From CAG-1782 sp964418255 (GTDB lineage: Bacteria > Bacillota > Clostridia > Christensenellales > DTU072), in contig CAYQKV010000003.1 in the NCBI GenBank assembly GCA_964418255.1, forward strand, positions 1-64,000: a DNA stretch of 64,000 nucleotides. The letters run 5' to 3'. A program made the translations under genes and the position numbers. Shown here one piece after another: positions 53,045 through 61,313 of this stretch (position 1 is its first letter; each line of letters starts with the position of its first letter). A model generated the notes under the pieces. It saw only the letters and a list, made by a program, of their open reading frames with translations, did no database searches and was not told the origin of the DNA.

Positions 53045-53806
53045 ATGAAAAAAGAGAAAAAGACTTATTACAGCCCGGTAAAAGAAAGCGATTCTTTTAA
53101 GAGACCGCATTGCTTTTTCGGAATAATCAAAGGACTGGTAAAAGCGTTTTTCCCGAAGAACGAATTTGTATGGAAAACGGAGAAACCGTCGGACGGCGAC
53201 CCCGTTATTTATATCTGCAATCACACGAAAATTTATGCGCCGACGTATTTTATAGCGTGCCATAAAGAGAAAGTCAGGGTATGGGCGAACTGCTATTTTC
53301 TGTTTTTCGACAAATGCTGGCATCATATGAAAACCAAAGTGATAAACAACAGAAAGCCGCAATTTCTGCTTAAACCCATCGCCTATATGATTACTCCGTT
53401 AATCGTTCTCACGTTCAGAGCGTTCAATCCCATACCCGTGTTTCATACCCCGAAAGAGGTGTTTGGGATGACTTTCAGGAAGAGTATGGATACCCTGAAC
53501 GAGGGAATTCCGCAGGTTATCTTCCCCGAAAGAACGGAAAACAAAGTCAACAGATATATCTACCAGCTAAATACCGGTTTCCCGCGGGTTGCGGAGGTAT
53601 ATTATAAAGAAACGGGGAGGAAGGTCAAGTTTTATCCCGTGTATTGCGCGGAAAAGCTGCATACTTTCGCCGTAGGCGACCCGATTGAATACGACCCGGA
53701 AGTACCGATGGCGAAACAAAAAAATACGATTTGTCAATACCTGGAAGAAAAAATTTGCGAGCTCGGCGATTCTTTACCCGAACACGAACCCGTAATTTAC
53801 GGTTGA
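53045..53806 (+). CDS. divergent PlsC-like acyltransferase domain protein
   Basis: 253 residues with the layout of 1-acylglycerol-3-phosphate acyltransferases. However, the catalytic HX4D reads NHTKIYA, with Ala in place of Asp, and the second motif is FPERTEN instead of FPEGTRS. A hydrophobic stretch (~105-125) may touch the membrane. The Asp loss argues for altered or absent acyltransferase activity, although the His is kept. It lies between gltX (49 nt) and a cysteine synthase gene (26 nt), transcribed the same way. The strong ribosome site is rather far from the ATG. Confidence 0.65.
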   Translation: MKKEKKTYYSPVKESDSFKRPHCFFGIIKGLVKAFFPKNEFVWKTEKPSDGDPVIYICNHTKIYAPTYFIACHKEKVRVWANCYFLFFDKCWHHMKTKVINNRKPQFLLKPIAYMITPLIVLTFRAFNPIPVFHTPKEVFGMTFRKSMDTLNEGIPQVIFPERTENKVNRYIYQLNTGFPRVAEVYYKETGRKVKFYPVYCAEKLHTFAVGDPIEYDPEVPMAKQKNTICQYLEEKICELGDSLPEHEPVIYG

Positions 53807-53832
53807 CGTATAATACAACGGAGAAAAAAACA

Positions 53833-54765
53833 TTGATTTGCAATAATATTCTGGACGCGCTCGGCAATACGCCGATTATAAGATTGAACAATATGACGCT
53901 CGAAACCGACGCGGAAATTCTGGTAAAGTTCGAGGGACTGAACGTCGGCGGCTCGATAAAGACAAGAACCGCTTATAAAATGATAGAAGAAGCCGAAAAG
54001 AAAGGGCTTATAAATAAAGACAGCGTTATCGTAGAACCGACAAGCGGCAATCAAGGGATAGGGCTCGCTCTGGTGGGCGCGGTCAGAGGATATAAAACCG
54101 TAATCATTATGCCCGATTCCGTAAGCGAAGAACGTAGGAAATTAGTTAAGCACTACGGCGCCGAAGTCGTGCTTGTTCACGACGACAACAATATAGGCGA
54201 ATGTATCGAACAGTGTATCAAAAAAGCGGAAGAAATGGCGAAAAACGATAAAAACGTGTTTATTCCGCAACAGTTTGAAAACAAGGATAATCCTCTTGCG
54301 CATAGAACGCAAACGGCTTTGGAAATTTTGGAGCAGGTAGACGGCAAAATCGACGGTTTTTGCAGCGGAATAGGCACGGGAGGAACGATAACGGGTATCG
54401 GCGAGGTTCTGAAAGAAAAATATCCCGATATTGAAATCTGGGCGGTTGAACCGCAAAACGCCGCAATTTTAGCGGGCGGAAATATCGGCACGCATATACA
54501 GATGGGCATAGGCGACGGGTTGATACCGTCTATTCTGAACACAAACATTTATAGCGAAATTTGCATAATAACAGACGATGAAGCGATAAAAACGTCAAAA
54601 GACCTCGCAAAAAAAGAAGGTATTATGTGCGGGATAAGCAGCGGGACAAACGTTGCCGCGGCAATCAAATTAGCGAGGAAGTTAGGAAAAGGAAAACGCG
54701 TGGTAACCGTCCTTCCCGATACGGCAGAGCGGTACTTTTCGACGCCTTTGTTTGAAAACGAATAA
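53833..54765 (+). CDS. cysK: cysteine synthase family protein (PLP-dependent)
   Basis: 310 residues from a TTG start with GGAG 9 nt upstream; earlier in-frame codons overlap the PlsC-like gene. Fold-type II PLP enzyme: ALGNTPIIRLNNM at the start, GGSIKTRTA with the PLP Lys, PTSGNQGIGLA (phosphate and substrate loop) and GIGTGGTITG. It should make cysteine from O-acetylserine and sulfide. In most CysK proteins the Lys is followed by Asp-Arg; here it is Thr-Arg, so a related substrate is possible. Confidence 0.85.
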   Translation: MICNNILDALGNTPIIRLNNMTLETDAEILVKFEGLNVGGSIKTRTAYKMIEEAEKKGLINKDSVIVEPTSGNQGIGLALVGAVRGYKTVIIMPDSVSEERRKLVKHYGAEVVLVHDDNNIGECIEQCIKKAEEMAKNDKNVFIPQQFENKDNPLAHRTQTALEILEQVDGKIDGFCSGIGTGGTITGIGEVLKEKYPDIEIWAVEPQNAAILAGGNIGTHIQMGIGDGLIPSILNTNIYSEICIITDDEAIKTSKDLAKKEGIMCGISSGTNVAAAIKLARKLGKGKRVVTVLPDTAERYFSTPLFENE

Positions 54766-54766
54766 A

Positions 54767-55010
54767 TAATTCCGACCAAACGTTATGCGGAAAATCGCTC
54801 GCGGTCGGCGTTTAGCCGACACACGGACGATTTTTTTATCCGCATAAGTCGGACTTACAAGGAAGAAAGTCGTACCGACTTTCTTTTCATTTAAGTTCGC
54901 AGGGGATATTCCCCTGCTCGACCTCTATAAGGGCAAAAAGTGAAAAATGTGCTTTCCACTTTTTGGGTATTTTGACCTAAAACATATCGCGTCAGCCCAC
55001 CCACCCACCC
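54767..55010 (+). ncRNA. 244-nt structured repeat, copy B (candidate non-coding RNA)
   Basis: Same length and conserved linkers as 7154-7397, starting 2 nt after the cysK stop. Paired arms differ from copy A but still match: TTATGCGGA/TCCGCATAA with inner AAATCG/CGATTT; AAGAAAGTCG/CGACTTTCTT (again 10 bp with a 3-nt loop); GCAGGGG/CCCCTGC; CAAAAAGTG/CACTTTTTG. The tail CGCGTCAGCCC runs into CCCACCC repeats, part of which forms the following terminator. The pattern of kept linkers and exchanged, still complementary arms argues for selection on RNA structure. Confidence 0.6.
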
Positions 55011-55030
55011 GATAGAGTGGGTGTTTTTTT
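54997..55030 (+). terminator. terminator at the end of copy B
   Basis: CACCCA-type arm pairs with TGGGTG (to 55022) and is followed by seven T. It should end cysK transcripts after the structured repeat. Confidence 0.7.
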
Positions 55031-55110
55031 ATTCGTTATCTGTATCCGCTTTGTTTTACTTGATTTTAGTATAGACCTAAGCTAAAAGAAAAGACCATAT
55101 AAACAAAGCC

Positions 55111-55272
55111 AAAAGTTTTTGTAAAGGGAGAGCGCGAGAGGGGAGAAACTTTTTGCCGAAAAAGGTTTCCCCTCTCGCAATCTTAAACTACAAAAATTTT
55201 TGAAAAGAGGGAGCGCGAGGGAGAAGAAACTTTTGGGGAAAAGTTTGTCTCCCTCGCGAACACTTTTGTTAG
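55111..55272. repeat. two tandem 81-bp hairpin repeats
   Basis: Units 55111-55191 and 55192-55272 align throughout (AAAARTTTTTG, then a GAGCGCGAG block). Each carries a long hairpin: GCGAGAGGGG... with ...CCCCTCTCGC (55134-55178), and GCGAGGGAGA... with ...TCTCCCTCGC (55215-55257). The arm sequences differ but pair. They lie at the 3' end of the leftward rubrerythrin gene and may act as terminators or as a small repeat family. Confidence 0.6.
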
Positions 55273-55862
55273 TTATTATCTTCGATATGGAGCATAACTG
55301 CGCCTTGTTCGGCTTTACAGAGCGGGCAGACTTTCCACGCTTCGGTTGCGGTCGCTTCGTATCCGCATCCCGAGCATTTCCATTTCATCGGTTCTTTGCG
55401 TTTGTACATCGTTCCGTTTTTCAACTGGCAGTGAAGCTGTTCGAACAACATTTTGTGGCAGTTCTCAACCTGAATAGTATCTTCGAAAAGTTTCGCGATT
55501 TCGGGGAAACCTTCTTCTCTTGCCGTCGCCGCAAATTCGGGATAGATTTTTTCCGCTTCGAGTTTTTCGTCTTCCGCGGCGAGTTTCAGGTTTTCGAGAA
55601 GGTTCCAGCCTTCTTTGAACGGGTATCCCGCGCAGATTTCCACGTTGTCTATCGGTTTGTCCGAAGCCTTTTTGATAAAGGTGTAGAACATTCTCGCGTG
55701 GTTGAATTCGTTGTAGACCACTTTGTCTATCAGTTCGGCAAGGGCGGAAAATCCCTCGTTTCTCGCGCCGTATTCGATAAATTCGTAACGCGTTCTTGCC
55801 TGACATTCGCCTGCGTAAGCTCTCGCCAGGTTCTTGAAAGTTTTACTGTTTATGAGTTCCAT
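55269..55862 (-). CDS. rbr: rubrerythrin
   Basis: 197 residues. The ferritin-like diiron domain (~1-150) has the Glu/His ligands in ARAYAGECQARTRYEF and DTIQVENCHKML. The C-terminal rubredoxin-like domain has CSGCG and CPLC. It reduces hydrogen peroxide in anaerobes, taking electrons from rubredoxin, and a rubredoxin gene is in this window. The start at 55862 is supported by GGAGGT; the frame extends 9 codons further without a ribosome site. Confidence 0.95.
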   Translation of the reverse strand: MELINSKTFKNLARAYAGECQARTRYEFIEYGARNEGFSALAELIDKVVYNEFNHARMFYTFIKKASDKPIDNVEICAGYPFKEGWNLLENLKLAAEDEKLEAEKIYPEFAATAREEGFPEIAKLFEDTIQVENCHKMLFEQLHCQLKNGTMYKRKEPMKWKCSGCGYEATATEAWKVCPLCKAEQGAVMLHIEDNN

Positions 55863-55964
55863 TCGTTTTACCTCCGTTATTTTATACACTTAGTTTTCCC
55901 TATGTCGCGATTCTTAAACGCTTTCGTTCGAAGAATTTTTCCGATTTCCGACCGCGTTATTCGG

Positions 55965-55994
55965 TTGAAACCTTGGCTAAGTATGTGGTACAAT
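55965..55994 (+). promoter_or_regulatory. sigma-A-type promoter for the TPR/DUF4037 genes
   Basis: TTGAAA (55965-55970), 18-nt spacer, TACAAT (55989-55994), 21 nt before the ATG. Confidence 0.5.
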
Positions 55995-56015
55995 ATAAAT
56001 CAAGGAGAAAAACAT

Positions 56016-56843
56016 ATGACGATAGACCCGTTTGATTATAAAGAACCTTCGTGCGCCCTCTGCGGAGGAGAAGAGTTTTATTACCCCGACCAAAGCGCGC
56101 CGCTCGGGACCGTTCCCGTACGTCACGTCACGCAAAAACTTGATTCCGTTCTTGCCCGCAACGATACCGCGGAAGGAACGCGTATTCTCGAATACTGGCT
56201 CGGAGAAGCCAGAACTTTGCGCGATAAACGCGGGGAACTTTCCATTCTCAGCGAAATGATGGGGTTATACCGCAAGACAAACGACAAAGAAAAAGGACTT
56301 AAAAGCGTTTACGAAGGGTTGCAGCTCGTACGGTTGCTCGGACTGGAAGAGACGGTTTCGGGCGCGACGATAATACTCAACGCGGCGACCACGCTCAAAG
56401 CGTTCGGCAAAGCGGAAGAGGCGTTGCCTCTATATAAAGAGGTAAGTTCGGTTTACGACAGGGAACTTGCGCCGTCTGACGAAAGGCGCGCGGGACTATG
56501 CAACAACGCCGCGCTTGCGTACGCCGACCTCGGACTTTACCGCGAGGCGGAAGAAAAATATCTTGCCGCGCTCGACGTGCTTTCGAAAAACGAAAAAAGC
56601 GACAACGAAATTGCGATTACCTATATAAATCTTGCGCATTTATACGAAAAGGAGGGTCGTGACGAAGAAATTTATCCGTGCGTGGAAAAGGCGATAGAGT
56701 ATCTCGATTCGCCGAGGATAGAGCGCAACGGTTATCACGCTTTCGTCTGCCGCAAATGCGCGCCGTCAATCGGATATTTCGGTTATTTTATCGCGCAGGA
56801 GAAGTTTGAAAAGAGAGCGAAGGAGTTATATGAAAGGGCTTGA
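56016..56843 (+). CDS. TPR-repeat protein
   Basis: 275 residues. A short N-terminal CALCGGEEFYYP segment is followed by helical TPR-like repeats: LNAATTLKAFGKAEEALPLYKEV, NNAALAYADLGLYREAEEKYL, and INLAHLYEKEGRDEEIYPCVEKA. Such repeats form a protein-binding superhelix. The start at 56016 has AAGGAG 8 nt upstream; the frame continues far upstream through non-coding sequence. Its 3' end overlaps the DUF4037 gene by 14 nt, so the two probably act together. Partner and role unknown. Confidence 0.8.
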   Translation: MTIDPFDYKEPSCALCGGEEFYYPDQSAPLGTVPVRHVTQKLDSVLARNDTAEGTRILEYWLGEARTLRDKRGELSILSEMMGLYRKTNDKEKGLKSVYEGLQLVRLLGLEETVSGATIILNAATTLKAFGKAEEALPLYKEVSSVYDRELAPSDERRAGLCNNAALAYADLGLYREAEEKYLAALDVLSKNEKSDNEIAITYINLAHLYEKEGRDEEIYPCVEKAIEYLDSPRIERNGYHAFVCRKCAPSIGYFGYFIAQEKFEKRAKELYERA

Positions 56844-57771
56844 ACTCGCGCGCGAATACTACCGCGCTTACGGCGAAAATATGTTGAAAACCGCGTTCGG
56901 CGACGTTATGGACAGAATAACCGTCGGGCTTGTCGGAGAAGGGTCGGAGTGTCTCGGATTCGACGACGAGATTTCCCGCGACCACGATTTCGACGCGGGG
57001 TTCTGTATGTGGATAGACGCTTGCGACGAGCGCGAATTCGGGTTCCGCCTCGAACGGGCGTACTCGAAACTTCCGAAAGAGTTTATGGGGGTAAAGCGGT
57101 CATTGCTTTCGCCCGCGGGGGGCAACAGGCACGGAGTTATCGTAACCGAAGATTTTTATACGCGATTGCTCGGTTCGCCCGAACCTCCGTCTTCTCCGGA
57201 AGAATGGCTGAAAATTCCGCAATCGTATCTTGCCGTACTTTCGGCGGGCGAGATTTTCAAGGAAGGCGAGGGCAAGTTTATGAAGATACGGCGGGTTTTG
57301 CAAAACGGGTATCCCGACGACGTAAGAAAGAAAAAACTTGCCGCGTGTCTTGCGTTTATGGGACAATCGGGGCAGTACAACTACGTCAGGTGCGTTTCGA
57401 GAAACGAGAGCGGAGCGGCGCAGTTTGCTGTGTTCGAATTCGTTAAAAACGCGGTAAAAACGGTTTATCTTCTCAACGGGAAATACTGTCCGTTTTACAA
57501 ATGGGCGTTCCGCGGAATGAGAGAACTCGAACTTCTTTCCGACCTCGAAGCGCCGCTTACTTATCTTATAGAGACCCCCAACGACAAAACTTCCGCGGAG
57601 TGCAAAGCGGGGATAATCGAAGATACCGCTTCGATGATAATCTCGGAATTGAAAAAACAGGGGTTGTCCGACGCTACGTGCAACAATCTCGACACGCACG
57701 CGTATTCGGTTACCGATAAAATCCGAGACGCGGCTCTTCGCAATATGCACGTTATGGACGGCGAAGACTGA
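56830..57771 (+). CDS. DUF4037 domain protein (nucleotidyltransferase-like)
   Basis: 313 residues. The N-terminal VGEGSECLGFDDEISRDHDF resembles the G-S...D-x-D core of nucleotidyltransferases, and the C-terminal half contains the DUF4037 region with YCPFYKWAFRGMREL. It may transfer a nucleotide to a protein or small molecule; no substrate is known. AAGGAG precedes the ATG at 56830, and translation overlaps the TPR gene. The TPR-DUF4037 pair recurs in Firmicutes. Confidence 0.85.
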   Translation: MKGLELAREYYRAYGENMLKTAFGDVMDRITVGLVGEGSECLGFDDEISRDHDFDAGFCMWIDACDEREFGFRLERAYSKLPKEFMGVKRSLLSPAGGNRHGVIVTEDFYTRLLGSPEPPSSPEEWLKIPQSYLAVLSAGEIFKEGEGKFMKIRRVLQNGYPDDVRKKKLAACLAFMGQSGQYNYVRCVSRNESGAAQFAVFEFVKNAVKTVYLLNGKYCPFYKWAFRGMRELELLSDLEAPLTYLIETPNDKTSAECKAGIIEDTASMIISELKKQGLSDATCNNLDTHAYSVTDKIRDAALRNMHVMDGED

Positions 57772-57800
57772 AAAAGACAAAAATAAAAAGGGATAAAGAA

Positions 57801-59465
57801 ATGCTTACCGATATTGAAATCGCGCAAAGTTGCGAAATGAAAGAAATAGGCGTTATCGCAGACGAACTGCGCCTCGCGCCCGAACACGTGGAAAAATACG
57901 GCAGATATAAGGCGAAAATCGACCTTGCCGCGCTCGGGAAAGGGAAAAAACAAGGTAAACTTATTCTTGTTACGGCAATCACGCCCACGCCCGCGGGGGA
58001 AGGAAAGACCACGACCACGATAGGGCTTGCCGACGGATTGCGAAAGATGGGGAAAAGGGTTTGCGTTGCGTTAAGAGAACCTTCGCTCGGACCGGTTTTC
58101 GGAGTCAAAGGCGGCGCGGCGGGAGGCGGATACGCCCAGGTCGTGCCTATGGAAGACATAAATTTGCATTTTACCGGCGATTTTCACGCGATATGCGCGG
58201 CGAACAATCTCATCGCGGCTATGCTCGACAACCATATTCAGCAAGGCAACGCGCTCGGAATCGACGTTAAACGCATTACCTGGAAACGATGTGTGGATAT
58301 GAACGACCGTCAGCTTCGTTTTATCGTAGACGGACTGGGAGGAAAGACCAACGGAGTGCCGAGGGAAGACGGGTTCGAAATCACCGTCGCTTCGGAAATA
58401 ATGGCGGTGCTCTGCCTTTCGGATTCGATAACCGACCTTAAGAATAGGCTCGCCGCGATAACGGTCGCTTATTCTTTCGACGGAAAGCCGATAACTTGCG
58501 GAGATATAAAAGCCGCGGGCGCGGCGTGCGCGCTGCTTAAAGACGCGATTAAACCAAACCTTGTGCAAACCCTCGAAGGGACGCCCGCATTTATTCACGG
58601 CGGACCGTTTGCCAACATCGCGCACGGCTGTAACTCCGTGCTTGCGACAAAACTTGCGTTGGATTACGCCGATTACGCGGTCACAGAAGCGGGTTTCGGA
58701 GCGGATTTGGGCGCGGAGAAATTCTTCGATATAAAGTGCCGCAAGGCGGGTCTGACTCCGTCCGCGGTAGTGCTCGTCGCCACCGTCCGCGCGCTTAAAA
58801 TGCACGGAGGAAAAGGGAAAAACGAGCTTAACGAAGAAGACGCGGAAGCGGTGAAAAGAGGGCTTACTAACCTGCTTCGCCACGCAAAAAACGTCAAAGA
58901 AACTTTCGGTCTTCCGTGCGTAGTCGCGATAAACCGTTTTCCCGCGGATACGGACGCGGAAATCGAGTGCGTGAAAAAAGAGTGCGCCTCGCTCGGCGTG
59001 AAAGCGACGCTTTCCGACGTGTGGGCAAAGGGCGGCGAGGGTGCGATAGAACTTGCCGAAAAGGTCGTTTCTCTGTGCGAAAAAGAAAATAACTTCAAAT
59101 TCGCGTATGACGACGGCGACGGAATAAAGGAAAAAATAGATAAACTCGTCAAAAAAGTCTACGGTGGAAAAGGCGCGGAATTTTTACGCAAAGCGTCGGA
59201 CGCAATAAACGAACTCGAAAAAGCGGGATACGGCGATTTGCCCGTGTGCGTTGCGAAAACGCAATACAGTTTTTCCGACAATCCGACGAAACTCGGCGCG
59301 CCCGAAGATTTTACCGTAACGGTGAGAGACGTCAAAGTTTGCTCGGGAGCGGGGTTTATCGTCGTTTATACGGGGGATATTTTAACTATGCCCGGACTTC
59401 CGAAAATCCCCGCCGCGGAGAAAATCGACGTGGACGAAAACGGCAGAATAACGGGACTTTTCTGA
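57801..59465 (+). CDS. fhs: formate-tetrahydrofolate ligase
   Basis: 554 residues, the normal length. It joins formate to tetrahydrofolate using ATP, the entry of formate into one-carbon metabolism. TPTPAGEGKTTTTIGL at ~63-78 is the P-loop, VKGGAAGGGYAQV the family signature, and TGDFHAICAANNL follows. It serves purine and serine synthesis and, in acetogens, the Wood-Ljungdahl path; no other such genes are seen here. AAGGGAT precedes the ATG. Confidence 0.98.
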   Translation: MLTDIEIAQSCEMKEIGVIADELRLAPEHVEKYGRYKAKIDLAALGKGKKQGKLILVTAITPTPAGEGKTTTTIGLADGLRKMGKRVCVALREPSLGPVFGVKGGAAGGGYAQVVPMEDINLHFTGDFHAICAANNLIAAMLDNHIQQGNALGIDVKRITWKRCVDMNDRQLRFIVDGLGGKTNGVPREDGFEITVASEIMAVLCLSDSITDLKNRLAAITVAYSFDGKPITCGDIKAAGAACALLKDAIKPNLVQTLEGTPAFIHGGPFANIAHGCNSVLATKLALDYADYAVTEAGFGADLGAEKFFDIKCRKAGLTPSAVVLVATVRALKMHGGKGKNELNEEDAEAVKRGLTNLLRHAKNVKETFGLPCVVAINRFPADTDAEIECVKKECASLGVKATLSDVWAKGGEGAIELAEKVVSLCEKENNFKFAYDDGDGIKEKIDKLVKKVYGGKGAEFLRKASDAINELEKAGYGDLPVCVAKTQYSFSDNPTKLGAPEDFTVTVRDVKVCSGAGFIVVYTGDILTMPGLPKIPAAEKIDVDENGRITGLF

Positions 59466-59584
59466 AAACCGCGCGCGGCGACCGATAACAGTTAAGACCG
59501 CAGACAAGGGCACCGCAAAACGGAATAAGGACACCCAAAATCCAGTATAGATATAATAAAACAAAAAAGGAAGAAGAAAAGAAA

Positions 59585-59923
59585 ATGGAAAAGTTCGACG
59601 GAGTGTCGATATACAAAATTTTGCTTAAAGGCGACTCGTACGGAGAATGGGTATACGACGACGAGGGGAAGATAAACGGAGGAAAGCCGTTCGTCGTTTA
59701 TACCGAGACGGTTCGAAGTTTTATGGACGCGGTGGAAAAGACCGAGTTGAAAACCGAAGAAGTGATAGCAAAAAGCAAAGAGGGAGCGGACAAAGGCGAA
59801 GCGGAAAAAGAGGTTGTTTTTGCATTGATAAAATCCATAGTTTCCAGCGAGAAATTTGCGGCGGGAACGGTTTTAAGCAGGCTCAAAGACGGCACGATAC
59901 AGTCGCTTCTTGCCAAACTTTAA
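59585..59923 (+). CDS. small protein of unknown function upstream of ybaK
   Basis: 112 residues, acidic and helical with no membrane segment. A GDSYGEWVYDDEGKI stretch near the N-terminus and a Lys/Glu-rich middle are the only features. I do not recognise a family. AGGAAG lies upstream of the ATG. It ends 5 nt before the YbaK-like gene, so the two are probably co-transcribed. Confidence 0.55.
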   Translation: MEKFDGVSIYKILLKGDSYGEWVYDDEGKINGGKPFVVYTETVRSFMDAVEKTELKTEEVIAKSKEGADKGEAEKEVVFALIKSIVSSEKFAAGTVLSRLKDGTIQSLLAKL

Positions 59924-59928
59924 GAGAA

Positions 59929-60408
59929 ATGGAAAAGACGAACGCGTTAAGATTGCTCGACTCCGCGGGCGTGAAATACTTTGTCAGGGAATATTCTCCC
60001 GACATTACCGACGGGGAAGAGGTTGCGACGGCGGTTGGAACGGCCAAGGAAAGAACGTTCAAAACCCTCGTAACGGTGGGCAACGATTTGAAAAATTATG
60101 TCTTCGTAGTGCCGGTGGATTCCGTGCTCGATATGAAAAAGGCGGCGAAAGCGGCGAATGTCAAGCGCGTGGAGATGATTAAGCAAAAAGATTTGTTTCC
60201 GCTTACGGGCTACGTTCACGGCGGTTGTTCGCCGATAGGAATGAAGAAGAAGTTTTTTACGGTAATCGACGATACGGCGACGCTTTTCGATACCGTTATG
60301 CTCAGCGGCGGAAGAAAAGGTTTGCAGGCGGAGCTTGCCCCCGACGACCTCGCGCGTTTGACGGACGGGATATTCGCGGAAATAGCCGAACCGAAGTTTT
60401 TGTGTTAA
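59929..60408 (+). CDS. ybaK: YbaK/EbsC-type aminoacyl-tRNA deacylase
   Basis: 159 residues of the YbaK fold. It hydrolyses mischarged Cys-tRNA(Pro) and related species in trans. Conserved features are TAKERTFKTLVTVG (catalytic Lys region), KRVEMI and GYVHGGCSPIGMKK, with LSGGRKGLQAELAP near the C-terminus. The ATG at 59929 follows the upstream small gene; an earlier in-frame reading overlaps that gene and is rejected. The intergenic region and promoter of rpmH come next. Confidence 0.92.
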   Translation: MEKTNALRLLDSAGVKYFVREYSPDITDGEEVATAVGTAKERTFKTLVTVGNDLKNYVFVVPVDSVLDMKKAAKAANVKRVEMIKQKDLFPLTGYVHGGCSPIGMKKKFFTVIDDTATLFDTVMLSGGRKGLQAELAPDDLARLTDGIFAEIAEPKFLC

Positions 60409-60470
60409 ACCAAAGAGTAAGCAAAGCGGATACGCAAGGTAACGCGGCGGAAATTCATTCGAAAATACGT

Positions 60471-60499
60471 TTGACAAATACTATTATATAATATATAAT
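60471..60499 (+). promoter_or_regulatory. consensus sigma-A promoter of rpmH
   Basis: TTGACA (60471-60476), 17-nt spacer, TATAAT (60494-60499). The 5' leader to rpmH is about 75 nt. Confidence 0.85.
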
Positions 60500-60581
60500 A
60501 CTCGTGCATCGGTGCGACGGGTGTTCTTGTCGCGTAAAATGCGAATTACGTTAAAAACAATCATAAAGCGAGGATAGAAAG

Positions 60582-60716
60582 ATGAAAAGAACTTATCAAC
60601 CCAAGAAAAGACAGAGAAGCAAAGTTCACGGTTTCAGACAGAGAATGTCTACCGCAAACGGCAGAAGAGTCGTAAGAAGAAGACGCGCAAAGGGCAGAAA
60701 GGAGCTTACCGCGTAA
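60582..60716 (+). CDS. rpmH: 50S ribosomal protein L34
   Basis: 44 residues, very basic: MKRTYQPKKRQRSKVHGF followed by RMSTANGRRVVRRRRAKGRKEL, the near-invariant L34 sequence. GAGGAT precedes the ATG. It heads the conserved rpmH-rnpA-yidD-yidC-jag-mnmE string. dnaA, often divergent beside it, is absent here; YbaK lies upstream instead. Confidence 0.98.
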   Translation: MKRTYQPKKRQRSKVHGFRQRMSTANGRRVVRRRRAKGRKELTA

Positions 60717-60732
60717 GTAGCGCGCCGTGGGA

Positions 60733-61074
60733 ATGCAGAGAATTTACCGTCTGACGCAACGCGGCAGTTTTGCCTACGCCTATCGCAAGAACGACAGCGT
60801 AGTGACGAAACGGCTCGTGATGTACAAGGTGCCCGCGCACAATTTGAAAGCGGGTATAAGCGTCGGGAAAAAGGTGGGCAACAGCGTTGTTCGAAGCAGG
60901 GTTAAGCGGAGAATCGGGGAACGGTTTCGTTTGCTTATCCCGAACATAGACCCGAAATATAATTTCGTGATAGTGGCGCGCGCGGCTTGCGCAGACGCGA
61001 CGAGCGAAGAGATAAACAAAGATTTGGTCTACGCGCTTTCCCGTCACGGGGTGTTCGACAAAGGGGCGGAATGA
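60733..61074 (+). CDS. rnpA: ribonuclease P protein component
   Basis: 113 residues. The protein subunit assists the RNase P RNA in 5' maturation of tRNAs. The RNR-type signature is seen as VGKKVGNSVVRSRVKRRIGE, followed by YNFVIVARAACA. The ATG at 60733 is used; a GTG 6 nt earlier is also possible, and neither has a clear ribosome site, so coupling to rpmH may matter. It overlaps yidD by 4 nt. Confidence 0.93.
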   Translation: MQRIYRLTQRGSFAYAYRKNDSVVTKRLVMYKVPAHNLKAGISVGKKVGNSVVRSRVKRRIGERFRLLIPNIDPKYNFVIVARAACADATSEEINKDLVYALSRHGVFDKGAE

Positions 61075-61313
61075 AAAAGTTACTTTCCGCTCTGATAATT
61101 TTTTATAAGAAGTTTATTTCCCCTGTTCTGGGGAAAAAATGCGTTTACGTCCCGACCTGTTCGATGTATATGTGCGAAGCGATAGCGCAGTACGGCGCGT
61201 TTCGTGGCGTGGCGATGGGCGTCGGTCGCCTTTTGAGGTGCAATCCTTTTTCCAAAGGCGGTTACGACCCCGTGAAACCTAATCTCAGAGGAAGTGCAAA
61301 ATGGACTTTATAA
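61071..61313 (+). CDS. yidD: membrane protein insertion efficiency factor
   Basis: 80 residues matching YidD. LLSALIIFYKKFISPVLG is an amphipathic N-terminal helix, CVYVPTCSMYMCEAIAQYGA the conserved Cys/Tyr core, and RCNPFSKGGYDPV the C-terminal signature. It assists YidC-dependent insertion at the membrane. Its ATG overlaps the rnpA stop and its end overlaps yidC by 13 nt. Confidence 0.95.
   Translation: MKKLLSALIIFYKKFISPVLGKKCVYVPTCSMYMCEAIAQYGAFRGVAMGVGRLLRCNPFSKGGYDPVKPNLRGSAKWTL

Noticed and set aside
55200..56015. Long upstream extension of the TPR protein frame
   Set aside because: It lies opposite rubrerythrin and in the promoter region; the real start at 56016 has a good ribosome site.
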